From a candidate division WOR-3 bacterium (GTDB lineage: Bacteria; Hydrothermota; Tepidihabitantia; Tepidihabitantales; Tepidihabitantaceae), in the NCBI GenBank assembly GCA_024653355.1, contig JANLFQ010000004.1, forward strand, positions 23,227 to 87,226: a DNA stretch of 64,000 bases. The letters are read 5' to 3'. Below, piece by piece: positions 15,960-25,600 of this stretch (within the stretch, counting starts at the first letter, position 1; the number at the start of each line of letters is the position of its first letter). The notes under the pieces were generated by a model that saw nothing but the letters and a program-made list of their open reading frames with translations, was not told where the DNA came from and did no database searches. The position numbers and the translations under genes are program-made.

Positions 15960-17948
15960 TTATCTTAAAAGCACAAACCGCACCGGTGGTGCTTCTTCTC
16001 TTCCCAGGCGGGCAAAGTAAACCCCGGCTGGTGCTTGATTGCCCTGCCGGTCAATACCGTTCCACTCCACCACTTCCCTGCCGGATTGCACTTCCACCAC
16101 AAGGCGACCGGTGTAGTCGTAAATCTCAATCGGTGTCGTGCCTGCCCTGTTCAGCATAAACCGCACCCGGTTTCTTGCCGGATTGGGCTGAACCACCTGA
16201 AGCCGCACCACAACCCCTACCTCATCCTCTAAACCAACCGGTGTCACATAGCAACTGTCCAAAATCCAGTTGTCCGGGTCCGGGGTAATACTCAACGGCT
16301 CCTGTGCCAGTGTAAATGTGTCAACTACCAGTGTGTCCTGAACATCCAGTGTGGTCAGCACACTTTCGCCCGCACAGTTAAACCTGATTGGCAGCGGAAT
16401 GTGGAACAGCGGTGCCGAGTTGGTGTCATTGCGCTGATAAAGGTTGATTACCACCTGATAAGAGTCTGCCCGCACACTCTTTGTCCAGTATAAATAAAAT
16501 TTCGGATAGCCCCGGTCATAAACCCATTCGTTGAAAAAGGTGTCTAAATCAACCCCGGTGACCATTTCTACTATCCGCTGAAAATCTTCGGTCGAAACCG
16601 TGCCGTATTTAAACGAATCACCATAGACCCGCAACGCTTGAAAGAATCTACCCGGACTCTGCCAGGCGGTGTCACCGGTAATGAACTGGAGCATCCGCAA
16701 TATCCACGAACCCTTGCAATAGACAATCCCGTAGTTGTAGATTTCACTCCAGGGCGGGTTGTAAATTGGAAAGTCTCGGCTGCGGTGCTGGGTGAAGTAC
16801 TGCCGCGCCTTACCCGCGATGTAGTTCTGAAAGTAGTTCCTGCCGTTCAAATGCCCCATATAAAGACACTCTGCCCAGGAGGCAAACCCTTCATTGAGCC
16901 AGACATCCGCATAACCGATATGGGTAACCATATCGCCCCACCACATATGAGAAAGTTCATGACAGATAGTCGCCTCACCGCCCCCACCAAGATAACTGGT
17001 GTGAATCATCACCTGGGTCTGATGCTCCATTCCACCCCAGGGAAACCCATAATAGCCCGGCACCATGCCAAACCGCTCAAACGGATAAGGTCCAAACCGA
17101 TTGGTGTCGCTGAAGTAAACCATCATATCCGGTACCATCCGAAAACCGGTTCGGGTCGCCGCCGAATCCCGGGGCCACATAAAGTACATCAATGGAACGG
17201 TGTCACCATTCGGGCCGACAACCGCTGTATCCCAGTAGGCGAACCTTGAAGCGGAAAAGGTCATCAGATAGGTGGCGATCGGGTAGGGATGACGCCACCA
17301 GTAGGTCTTTTTTCCACCCGGGGCACTGGTTATCGAATCGAGCATGCCATTGGCGCAAGCCTGAAATGTGTCCGGCACTGTGATATTGATCTCACAACCC
17401 CGCTCCGCCTTATCGCTGGGCCAATCCCAGCCGGCAAACCAGTAGTGGTTGTCACGCGGACAGCCACAGGTCATCGCATGGGCGTGCAAAACGGTTGGCG
17501 GTCGGGCAAAGAAAAAACCCCGCTGCGGCGCGCTCGCCTCCCGATGGAAAAAGATGTCAATTGCCGTGGACTCACCCTGCACCAGCGGGCTATCAAGTTG
17601 AATTAAAAGCCGTTCCGGCGGTGTGGAAAAAACAAGCGGCACCGGACCCCTTTTCACCGAATCGCAAATCAGCCCGGCAAAGTCCATACTGAATGTGTCA
17701 AGAGATGCAACATTACTCTTTATTGTCACCCTTTCAAAACAGCGGTAACTGGCATCACTCATCGGTAGGTCAAAGTCCAGCCGGTAATGCCGGACATCAT
17801 AAGCGTGTAGCGACTCGGCAAAAGTCGTGCCGGGCGGGAACAGAGTTTGCCGCCCGTGCTCGGGTATAAATTGGCTAAATTCGGTCTGGGCAAAAATCGC
17901 CCCGCACAAAAGCAAAATAACGGGCGCAGCGCAAATAAATCTTTTCAT
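15960..17948 (-). CDS. Secreted M1-family (gluzincin) aminopeptidase with C-terminal sorting domain
   Basis: This 662-residue zinc metallopeptidase removes N-terminal residues from peptides outside the cytoplasm. It has a signal peptide (MKRFICAAPVILLLCGAIFA). The exopeptidase motif is GGMEHQ at 305-310, the zinc site HELSH at 330-334, with the third ligand Glu353 in NEGFASWAE. The C-terminal tail (PNPARNRVRF, YDYTGRLVVEV, PAGVYFARL) is a Por-type sorting domain that would send it to the surface. An ATG further upstream would extend it into asd; I chose 17948 because an AGGGGG ribosome site and the signal peptide fit there. It follows asd by 10 nt. Confidence 0.9.
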   Translation of the reverse strand: MKRFICAAPVILLLCGAIFAQTEFSQFIPEHGRQTLFPPGTTFAESLHAYDVRHYRLDFDLPMSDASYRCFERVTIKSNVASLDTFSMDFAGLICDSVKRGPVPLVFSTPPERLLIQLDSPLVQGESTAIDIFFHREASAPQRGFFFARPPTVLHAHAMTCGCPRDNHYWFAGWDWPSDKAERGCEINITVPDTFQACANGMLDSITSAPGGKKTYWWRHPYPIATYLMTFSASRFAYWDTAVVGPNGDTVPLMYFMWPRDSAATRTGFRMVPDMMVYFSDTNRFGPYPFERFGMVPGYYGFPWGGMEHQTQVMIHTSYLGGGGEATICHELSHMWWGDMVTHIGYADVWLNEGFASWAECLYMGHLNGRNYFQNYIAGKARQYFTQHRSRDFPIYNPPWSEIYNYGIVYCKGSWILRMLQFITGDTAWQSPGRFFQALRVYGDSFKYGTVSTEDFQRIVEMVTGVDLDTFFNEWVYDRGYPKFYLYWTKSVRADSYQVVINLYQRNDTNSAPLFHIPLPIRFNCAGESVLTTLDVQDTLVVDTFTLAQEPLSITPDPDNWILDSCYVTPVGLEDEVGVVVRLQVVQPNPARNRVRFMLNRAGTTPIEIYDYTGRLVVEVQSGREVVEWNGIDRQGNQAPAGVYFARLGREEAPPVRFVLLR

Positions 17949-17958
17949 CCGCCCCCTT

Positions 17959-18948
17959 TTAAGACTTAAACAGAAGTTCGGCAATCTGCAACGCGTTGGT
18001 TGCTGCCCCCTTGTAAAGGTTGTCGGCAACAATCCAGAGGTTGAGGTCGTTTTCGGTTGCCCCTGGCCGCACCCGACCGACAAACACATCGTTCTTTCCC
18101 CGGCAGAAAAGCGGTGTGAGCAACTCATTAACCTGTCGCAACACCACGCCGGGCGCCTTTTTCAGTAACTCCAGCGCTCTTTCCCAATTTACCTTCTTCT
18201 CAAACCGGCAGGTAACCGCAAGGCTGTGTCCAACCGTAATCGGAACCCGGACACAGGTTGAGTTGATTTTTAAGTCCGGTAGCCCCAAAATTTTCTGGGT
18301 TTCCTTAACGGTCTTTTGCTCCTCACCACTGTTTCCCGTCCCATCACCACCCCCAATCCAGGGAATCACATTGTCCACAATCTGAACCGGAAACGGGCTC
18401 TCTTCCGTATCGGGTTGCCTCTGAACACAGAAAAACTCACTCTCGTAATAAAGTTGCTCGAGCGCTGCCCGACCCGCACCCGATACCGACTGATAAGTTG
18501 CCAGAAAGATTTCCTTTAATCCAAACTCCTGATGCAGCGGGTTAACCGCGACCACGAGCGGAATTGTTGTGCAGTTGGGGTTGCCGATGATGTTTTTGTG
18601 CCCTTTAAGCGTTTCAGGATTGACCTCCGGCACAACGAGCGGCACATCCTCTTTCAACCGGAACTCGCTTGACTTGTCAATCACAGGACAGAACTTCGCC
18701 ACCTCGGGCACAAACTGCCGCGCCAGTTCATTCTCCACGCAGAAAAAGGCGATGTCCAGCCCTTTAAAGCCGTCAACCGAAAGTGGTCCAACCTCAATCT
18801 CCTTATCCCGAAACAACACCTTTTTCCCGGCGCTCTTCTCCGAGGCGAAAAGCCTTAACTCCTCAATCTTATAAGGTCCTGACTCCAGAAGACTGATCAG
18901 CGTATCGCCAACCAGCCCGGTTGCACCAGCAATACCAACCTTCTTCAT
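17959..18948 (-). CDS. asd: Aspartate-semialdehyde dehydrogenase
   Basis: This 329-residue enzyme makes aspartate-semialdehyde from aspartyl phosphate with NADPH, for lysine/diaminopimelate, threonine and methionine synthesis. The Rossmann motif GIAGATGLVG is at residues 4-13. The catalytic cysteine is in GNPNCTTIPL near residue 130, and SVSGAGRAALEQL and the active-site histidine segment (VPITVGHSLAVTCR) are present. Length is normal. It has its own promoter, whose -35 box overlaps the galE stop codon, and the ATG sits 8 nt after the -10 box without a ribosome site. The M1 peptidase gene follows, probably on the same mRNA. Confidence 0.93.
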   Translation of the reverse strand: MKKVGIAGATGLVGDTLISLLESGPYKIEELRLFASEKSAGKKVLFRDKEIEVGPLSVDGFKGLDIAFFCVENELARQFVPEVAKFCPVIDKSSEFRLKEDVPLVVPEVNPETLKGHKNIIGNPNCTTIPLVVAVNPLHQEFGLKEIFLATYQSVSGAGRAALEQLYYESEFFCVQRQPDTEESPFPVQIVDNVIPWIGGGDGTGNSGEEQKTVKETQKILGLPDLKINSTCVRVPITVGHSLAVTCRFEKKVNWERALELLKKAPGVVLRQVNELLTPLFCRGKNDVFVGRVRPGATENDLNLWIVADNLYKGAATNALQIAELLFKS

Positions 18949-18956
18949 ATTAAATT

Positions 18957-18985
18957 ATTAAAACAACCTCAACCTATCTTGTCAA
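18957..18985 (-). promoter_or_regulatory. asd promoter
   Basis: On the minus strand TTGACA (18985-18980), 17 nt, TTTAAT (18962-18957), then 8 nt to the ATG. A leaderless mRNA is likely. Confidence 0.65.
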
Positions 18986-19956
18986 TCTAAATAACCCCGG
19001 GGGTGTGCCTTGTGCCACTCCCAGGCATCGCGCACCATATCTTCGAGCGTTTTCTTTGGTTCCCAGCCCAGTTCTCTTTTTATTTTTGCCGAAGATGCGA
19101 CCAAAATTGGAACATCTCCCTGCCGGCGTGCCGCAATCCGGTAGTTAATCTTTTCTCCCACCACCTTCTCACAGGTGGCAAAGACCTCTTTGACCGTGTA
19201 ACCGGTCTCCGACCCGAGGTTGAACAAAAGGTTCTCCCTGTTCAGCGCCCTTAATGCTAAGAGGTGCGCCCGTGCCAGGTCATAAATGTGAATGTAATCC
19301 CGCACACAGGTGCCGTCCTTCGTTGGATAGTCGTCGCCGTAAATCTCAAACTTCTCTCCCGGATGCAGAACCGAGCGCAAGATGCGCGGAATCAGATGGG
19401 TTTCGGGCCGATGGTCTTCACCCAGCCCTTTATAGGCACCGGCAACATTGAAGTACCGCAGGATACAATAAGAAAACTGGTAGATACGGGCATAAACCTT
19501 CAGCAACTCTTCAAAAAACCTTTTGGTCTCGCCATAAGGGTTTTCCGGTTGCAAGGGAGCGGTTTCGGTTACGGGCACATCCTGCGGTGTCCCGTAAACC
19601 GCGGCCGTGGAGGAAAAGACAAAGCGCGGTACGCGGTTTTTGCCCACCGCATTCAACAGATTGAGCCCGCACCCCACATTGTTGTAAAAGTACAGGTCAG
19701 GCTTCTCAACCGACTCACCGACCGCAATCAACGCCGCAAAGTGCATCACACAGTCTGGTTTTTCCCCTTTGATTACCCGGTCAATCAAATCGGCATCAGC
19801 AAGGTCACCGTGAACCAGTCGCACCGGCGGCAAAACCGCAGACCGATGGCCATTTTTCAGGTTGTCAAATACCACAACATCGCAGCCGGATTCGGCTAAA
19901 AGTAAACTGGTAACGCTGCCAATATAGCCGGCACCACCCGTAACTAAAACCTTCAT
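18982..19956 (-). CDS. galE: UDP-glucose 4-epimerase
   Basis: This 324-residue cytoplasmic enzyme interconverts UDP-glucose and UDP-galactose for glycan synthesis. It has the NAD-binding motif TGGAGYIGS at residues 6-14, the catalytic YGETK preceded by the Ser of FSSTAAVYG, and the substrate loop ILRYFNVAGA. CVRDYIHIYDLARAH near residue 240 is also typical. I start at ATG 19956 rather than 20040, because the earlier start adds 28 unrelated residues and the promoter -10 box lies at 19970-19965. The ATG is 8 nt after the -10 box with no ribosome site. Confidence 0.93.
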   Translation of the reverse strand: MKVLVTGGAGYIGSVTSLLLAESGCDVVVFDNLKNGHRSAVLPPVRLVHGDLADADLIDRVIKGEKPDCVMHFAALIAVGESVEKPDLYFYNNVGCGLNLLNAVGKNRVPRFVFSSTAAVYGTPQDVPVTETAPLQPENPYGETKRFFEELLKVYARIYQFSYCILRYFNVAGAYKGLGEDHRPETHLIPRILRSVLHPGEKFEIYGDDYPTKDGTCVRDYIHIYDLARAHLLALRALNRENLLFNLGSETGYTVKEVFATCEKVVGEKINYRIAARRQGDVPILVASSAKIKRELGWEPKKTLEDMVRDAWEWHKAHPRGYLD

Positions 19957-19964
19957 TATCGGAA

Positions 19965-19992
19965 AATATACCGGAAATCTTCTCCCGGGCAA
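19965..19992 (-). promoter_or_regulatory. galE promoter
   Basis: On the minus strand TTGCCC (19992-19987), 16 nt, TATATT (19970-19965), then 8 nt to the ATG, which suggests a leaderless mRNA. Confidence 0.55.
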
Positions 19993-20007
19993 CAAAATAC
20001 GCCTAAA

Positions 20008-20036
20008 TTGACAGCACCTGGTAGGTGTTATACATT
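20008..20036 (+). promoter_or_regulatory. Promoter of the lipoprotein at 20056
   Basis: TTGACA at 20008-20013, 17 nt, TACATT at 20031-20036. A CACCT-GGT-AGGTG inverted repeat lies in the spacer and may be an operator. Confidence 0.5.
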
Positions 20037-20055
20037 TCAATCAGAAAGGAGGCAT

Positions 20056-20703
20056 ATGCGTAAAACACTAATTGGCCTGAGCCTGTTCGGCATCCTCGCC
20101 TTATTCGTTTCCTGCGACATCTTCGGCAGTAAACCGGACTACTACCCGCTTTCCATCGGCAGCACCTGGAACTGGTATGCCTGGACAATAATGAACACCA
20201 GCACCGATGGCACACCAGACACGGTGCAGACCTTGACCATCAGCACCCGGGCAACCAAGAACGACAAACTGACCTCGGGTGAAGATGTTGTTCAACTAAT
20301 AAAGGTCGGCACCGTTCACCTGCGCTACCCGCGAGAAAGCACCTACACCGTTGATGAAACCTGTTATGTAAGGAAGACGGACAAATTTGTTTTGAGTTAC
20401 GACCATAAAGACGACTCAGAACCAGATACCGTTCTGGCGCTGCCGCTTGCCGTTGGAAAACAGTGGCGCATAAATCAAGAACTGACCGCTGAAGTGGTAA
20501 AACAGGAAGACATAACGGTGACCGCCGGTACTTATCGGAACGCCTGGAAGATTGAAACCCGTGCCGTTAACGGTGGTAGCACCATAAGTATGTTCGAATG
20601 GTATGCCGACAGAGTGGGCAATGTCCAGTACCATTCTGAACAAAGTTACGGTGGGTACACCTTCATCTACCACGGTGAACTGATTTCGGCAACTATCAAA
20701 TAG
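20056..20703 (+). CDS. Lipoprotein of unknown function, 215 residues
   Basis: This is an exported lipoprotein with lipobox LFVSC (Cys at about residue 20) and a mature beta-rich domain. It opens with DYYPLSIGSTWNWYAW, a pattern seen in many lipoproteins of uncultivated FCB-type bacteria, and continues with alternating charged strands to a closing YGGYTFIYHGELISATIK. There are no catalytic motifs. An AGAAAGGAGG ribosome site before ATG 20056 decides the start over an upstream in-frame ATG. It is followed after 46 nt by a second lipoprotein gene in the same direction. Confidence 0.7.
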   Translation: MRKTLIGLSLFGILALFVSCDIFGSKPDYYPLSIGSTWNWYAWTIMNTSTDGTPDTVQTLTISTRATKNDKLTSGEDVVQLIKVGTVHLRYPRESTYTVDETCYVRKTDKFVLSYDHKDDSEPDTVLALPLAVGKQWRINQELTAEVVKQEDITVTAGTYRNAWKIETRAVNGGSTISMFEWYADRVGNVQYHSEQSYGGYTFIYHGELISATIK

Positions 20704-20749
20704 GCGGCAACAGGAACCCGGGTAACGGGAAGAATGATGGGGAGGTTGT

Positions 20750-21376
20750 ATGTATTTAGAAAGATGCCGTTTGATTGTGCTGGGCTTGTTGATTTTTGCC
20801 GGTTGTTCGATTCCGTTTTTTGACCGGGCAGAAGTCGTGCCCGGTCCATCGCTGAGCGGTGGCATAAGCCTCAACACCGGATACACCACCTCCGGCTTTC
20901 CCGAAGTTAGCCCCTTTCCAATAGGTTTCGGGTATAGGGATTACTATGCCGACCTCACCGGTACGCTGCGCCTGTACTACGGGCTCTCGGAATATGTGGG
21001 TATTGTTTTGCAGGGCAGTGTTGGTAACGGTATATGGCTAACCGGTCCTGAAGACCCCAAATATTCACCACTGATTTACGACATTCAGGTCGGTGCCAAG
21101 TGCCGCACCGGGAGAAAGAGCGCGCTTCAAACCACCCTGAGTTTCCCTGGAATTTTTGACATCTGGTATCTTTATGACTTCAACCGGTTTCTTACCGGTA
21201 CCGCCGGTATTGGATTGCGCGGCATTTCGCTTGGCTTAACCGGCACTTTCCCCCTCAGGCGCAACCTCCGGCTTCACATCGGTGCCAACATCGCATCGGG
21301 TGAGATGTTGGATATGCCGGAACATCTGCCTGCCGCCTCGCTTGGTATCGGACTTGGATATAAACCCGGGAGGTAA
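20750..21376 (+). CDS. Outer-membrane beta-barrel-like lipoprotein, 208 residues
   Basis: The N-terminus (RCRLIVLGLLIFAGC) gives a lipobox with Cys at about residue 19. The mature part is built of Gly- and aromatic-rich alternating strands (SGGISLNTGYTTSG, YYADLTGTLRLYYGL, VGIVLQGSVGNG, GLRGISLGLTGTF), as in small outer-membrane barrels. It ends abruptly with GLGYKPGR, lacking a terminal aromatic. A GGGGAGG ribosome site precedes ATG 20750. It probably shares a transcript with the preceding lipoprotein. No family is recognised. Confidence 0.65.
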   Translation: MYLERCRLIVLGLLIFAGCSIPFFDRAEVVPGPSLSGGISLNTGYTTSGFPEVSPFPIGFGYRDYYADLTGTLRLYYGLSEYVGIVLQGSVGNGIWLTGPEDPKYSPLIYDIQVGAKCRTGRKSALQTTLSFPGIFDIWYLYDFNRFLTGTAGIGLRGISLGLTGTFPLRRNLRLHIGANIASGEMLDMPEHLPAASLGIGLGYKPGR

Positions 21377-21389
21377 AACGCACCTTTTC

Positions 21390-21417
21390 TTGAGTTTTTC
21401 CTGCGGCGCTCTAAAAT
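21390..21417 (+). promoter_or_regulatory. chrA promoter
   Basis: TTGAGT at 21390-21395, 16 nt, TAAAAT at 21412-21417, and the GTG start 6 nt later. Transcription would begin at or next to the start codon. Confidence 0.55.
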
Positions 21418-21423
21418 TGGAGC

Positions 21424-22578
21424 GTGAGTTCTACCCCGGCGGCCGCTAACACTCGAACGGTTCCGTTAAAACAAATCGCCCTGACCTTCTTTAAAGTCGG
21501 CTTGATTGGTTTTGGTGGCGGACCGGGCATGCTCGCTATCATCCGTCAGGAGGTGGTCCAAAAGAAAAGGTGGATTGGCGATAAAGAACTGGCAACCGCG
21601 GTCGCGCTCGGCCAGATGTTACCCGGTCCGTTTGTGTCCAATTACGCCGAATACATCGGCTATCGGCTTGCCGGCTTAAAGGGTATGGTCTGCGCTGCCG
21701 TTGCCCTGCTCCTGCCCGGTTTTATCCTGATGTGTTGTCTGGGCTTTCTCTATTTCCGCTACGGCACGCTACCTTTGATTTCCAAAATCTTTGCCGGTAT
21801 TCAGCCGGTGGTTGCCGGCATCCTCGCCTGGGCAACTTGGTCTATCGGCAGGTCAAACATCAAAGATTTAAAGGGGGTTGTGATAGGCATCATCGCCGCC
21901 ATCGCACTCTTTTTCAGGGGCGATGTCCTGCTTGTCGTTTTGGGTTGCGGGGTGCTGGGAATAGTACTTTCCAATATCAACATCAGGAAGAAACTGCCGG
22001 TTCTCGGCTTGAACCCGTTTTTGCTTTTTATCTTCACCGCCTCCGCTCTGGGAACTTCGATTCAGAAGGCGGGAGAACTGGCGCTGATTTTCTTCAAAAT
22101 GGGTACTGTCATCTTTGGGGGTGGGTTCGCCGCTATTCCCTTCCTCCAACATGAGGTGGTCCAGTTGCGGGGCTGGCTCACAATGCCGGAGTTTGTCGAT
22201 GCGGTGGCGCTGGGCCAGATGACGCCGGGACCGGTGGCAATTATGGCAACATTCATCGGTTTCAAGGTGCTCGGCTTTACCGGTGCCATTATCGCGACTG
22301 CCGGAACATTTCTGCCCTCGGCCCTGATGCTTCTCGGTTTGATTCACGCCTACAACCGGATTAAGGAAAACCAATGGGCACAGGCGTTTCTCAGCGGGGT
22401 TATGCCCGCGGTCTGCGGTATGCTTCTGGTGTCAACCGTTTTAATCGCCCAAAACACCTTAACCGCTCTTTTGCCCGCCGTCCTTGCCATACTCACCTTA
22501 ATTCTCCTAATGCGTTTTCGGATTGAACCAATCTGGCTGATTCTCGCCGGCGCGCTTTTCGGACTGATTCTACCTTGA
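21424..22578 (+). CDS. chrA: Chromate transporter, long two-domain form
   Basis: This 384-residue inner-membrane protein is a fusion of two homologous CHR domains, each of about six helices. Each half has the signature GxIGFGGGPGMLAIIRQEVV (about residues 23-42) or its second-half copy VIFGGGFAAIPFLQHEVV, followed by a GQMLPGP or GQMTPGP motif. ChrA proteins export chromate with proton exchange; in strict anaerobes the real substrate may be sulfate-like or another anion. The start is GTG 21424, directly after a promoter. Stop and the next gene's -35 box overlap. Confidence 0.88.
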   Translation: MSSTPAAANTRTVPLKQIALTFFKVGLIGFGGGPGMLAIIRQEVVQKKRWIGDKELATAVALGQMLPGPFVSNYAEYIGYRLAGLKGMVCAAVALLLPGFILMCCLGFLYFRYGTLPLISKIFAGIQPVVAGILAWATWSIGRSNIKDLKGVVIGIIAAIALFFRGDVLLVVLGCGVLGIVLSNINIRKKLPVLGLNPFLLFIFTASALGTSIQKAGELALIFFKMGTVIFGGGFAAIPFLQHEVVQLRGWLTMPEFVDAVALGQMTPGPVAIMATFIGFKVLGFTGAIIATAGTFLPSALMLLGLIHAYNRIKENQWAQAFLSGVMPAVCGMLLVSTVLIAQNTLTALLPAVLAILTLILLMRFRIEPIWLILAGALFGLILP

Positions 22579-22602
22579 CCACTAACATTTAACTATTAGA
22601 AT
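22575..22602 (+). promoter_or_regulatory. Promoter of the C25 peptidase gene
   Basis: TTGACC at 22575-22580 (overlapping the chrA stop codon), 16 nt, TAGAAT at 22597-22602, then 9 nt to the ATG with no ribosome site. Confidence 0.65.
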
Positions 22603-22611
22603 TTTCTGATT

Positions 22612-25600
22612 ATGAAAAAATCGGCACCCGGCATTATCGTTTTTTTATCCCTGTTCCCGCTCTTAACCTTCGGTGCCAGTTCAACCCGCTTAATCTCTGA
22701 GACGCCAACTCTTGTCGAGTTTGAGTTCCGTTTTGACTCCCTTGACATTACCACCGGAATGACCAGCATCAATTTACCCGATGCCGACCGCATCGCCCAG
22801 CCTGGCGCGCCTGACCTGCCAGGCAAAATCGTGTTGATCGGTGTACCTCAGGAAGGAGAAGTCCGACTCCGATACTCGGTGTCCCGTACCAACCGCTGGA
22901 CTGGAGTTGAAATTCAACCGATGCCGGCATTGAGTGAAACACCGGTTAGTCCGGGCGCAATGTTTGAAAAAGATGAGTACTGGCCCAGCGCCCCGGCAGA
23001 ACTGTTAAGCATTGAAACAGTCCGCAACATCAGGGTCGCCCGCATCCAACTGAACCCAATTCAGTACAATCCGGTCCGCAAAACGGTGTTGATTCACCAA
23101 CAACTTAACTGTCAACTCATCTTCAGCCACCCCGCCCGGCAAAATGTCAAGCCCGACCCTCTGGATTCGGTTTTAACCCGCATGCTGCTGAACGGCGGCA
23201 CCGCAATCCACTGGAAAACATTCGGGCCGGAGAAAGACTCGTTCAACTTCTTCAATCGGTTCCCGGTCTGGTGTCAGGTGAAAACCGAGACCACCGGCAT
23301 CTACAGAATTACCCCGGACGATTTAAAGAACGCCGGCTTTGAACCTACAACAATCGACCCGCGCACCTTCCGACTCTTCACCATCGGTCCCTACACCCTT
23401 AACGGTCCTTATCCGGACACGATGGTTGAGGTCGCCATCGATGTTTTGGGTGCGGAGGATGGCAGGTTTGACTCCCGGGACTACATTCTCTTTTATGCCC
23501 GGGCACCATCGTACTGGAACGACTCACTGAGTGAATGGCATACCAACTACTACACCCGGTATCGGGTTTTCTGGCTCACCTGGGGTTTGGGGCAAGGAAA
23601 AAGGATAACCCAGGTTCCGGTTGCAAACCCTGCAACCCCGCAAACCCGTGCCCCGAACCTAATCCGCCTGGAAGAAGATAAACTTTGCCCGGCGCGCTCC
23701 GGCCTTCTCTGGATATGGGAGCGCTACTCCAACGCCGGTGCGCCGAGCGCAACTTTTTACCGTGAACTCAACCTGCCCAACCGCGACACCATAAATAAAC
23801 TTACCGTCCTTTTTTACGCCTGGACCGATAAAACATCGGAAACCTATCGAGCGGTTATCCATTTAAACAACACCGTTCTGGACACGGTTGCAATCGCTGC
23901 CACCAACCAGAACTGCCCGCCCAATCTGTTCACATTTGAAAACCTGCCCCTGATTGCTGCGGCACCGGGCAATAAAAAGGACACGCTCGCGGTTACGCTC
24001 CTTGGCTCGGCTGATGTTTATCTTGACTACATTGAGATCGATTACACCCAGAACCTTACGGTTAACAGAAATCAACCTCTGCTACAATTTTATACCCGGA
24101 TGGGCGGCGCATTCGCAATCAACGGCGTTGGAGAAGAGTTTAACCTCTTCGATGTTACAAACCCGTTCCAACCCCAGCGCATCCAGTTCAGTTTACAGGG
24201 AAACCAGGCACAATTCTTTTGGAACAACTTTGGCAACTTCTTCGGCACCACGCCCGCCGGATTCCGCACTCCGGTGTCAATTAAAAAACGCCAGCCCGGC
24301 AACCTGCGCACACCGCAGGAAAAAGCCGACTACTACATCATCTGCCCGGACGAATTCCTTCCCATCGCCCGGCTCTTTGCCCGCTACCGTGATAACAACA
24401 TACCGGGTATCAGTGCGGCGCGCGCCCATGCGGTTCCTTTGAGCCAAATCTACGACGACTACACCTTCGGGATGGAAGAACCGGGCGCAATTAAAACATT
24501 TTTTGCCGCAAAACAACCCGCCTACGGGCTCCTTGCCGGTGATGCCACCTACGACTACAAAGATAACTTAGGCATCGGGAAATTCCCCGGCGTGCCCGCC
24601 TACGAAATCGGTTTTGACCTTGACTACGAAGTCTACAACCCTTATGTCAAAGCCCTTGACGCCTGGTTTGCCGACTTTGATGGCGGCGGGTCAAGTCCGG
24701 ACATGATTCTCGCTCGGGTTACCTGCCGCACCCCGCAAGAGCTGCGTCAGTTTCTTGATAAAGTAAAAAGCTACGAAACCCAGGAACTCGGGCTCTGGGC
24801 AAAACGGTTCCTATTGCTCGGTGACGACGAGTACCTCGGGGACCCCTCAAAAAAAGAGAGCTCAATCCACATTGAAGGCTGCGAACGCATCGCCCCCCTT
24901 GCCGGAAATCAGCTTGACCTTGTCAAAGTATATTTAACCGAATACCCCCTTGAAGCAATTAAGTCAAAACCCAAAGCTGAAGCCGAACTTTTGCGTCAGC
25001 TAAACCTCGGTGCCCTTTTCTGGTGTTTCTTCGGGCATGGCGCCGGTTTTCAGTTGTGTCATGAACGGGCGTTCAATGTTGAAGACATCCCGCTCGTCAG
25101 CAACGGCAGCCGGAATCCCCTTGCCTTCTTTGGCTCCTGCGGTGTCGGCCGCTTTGACGACACCAAATACGAGGCGATTGCCGAAGAACTGGTGCGAACC
25201 GCGGCGGGATGCATCGCCACCATCGGCGCCTCAAAGGCAACCTACTCCGGCTCCAATGAAAACTTTGCCCGCAAACTTTTTACCCATCTTATTGCCCATC
25301 CTGAAGAACCAATTGGTCCGGCGTTCTATGAAGCCTGGTTCCAGAGCAACCTCTACATCCTGTTTGCCGACCCGGCAACAAAACTGCGGCTGCCCCAGAT
25401 TGGCACCCGCCCGACCGTAACTCCGGACACTTTTTACCCCGGTGGCCGCATTCAGTGGCAAATCACACCGGATTTAACCCAAGGCTACTTTGAAATCCGG
25501 GCAACCGAAGCCGCCCGGGAAAGGTACTACTTCTCAGATGCCGCCAACATCACCTACACCCTTCCAGGACAGGAAATATTTCGGGGAGCAGGCAGATTCC

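Noticed and set aside
17949-18128. Upstream extension of the M1 peptidase
   Set aside because: The extra 60 residues come from the asd gene read in another frame. The signal peptide and ribosome site at 17948 decide the start.
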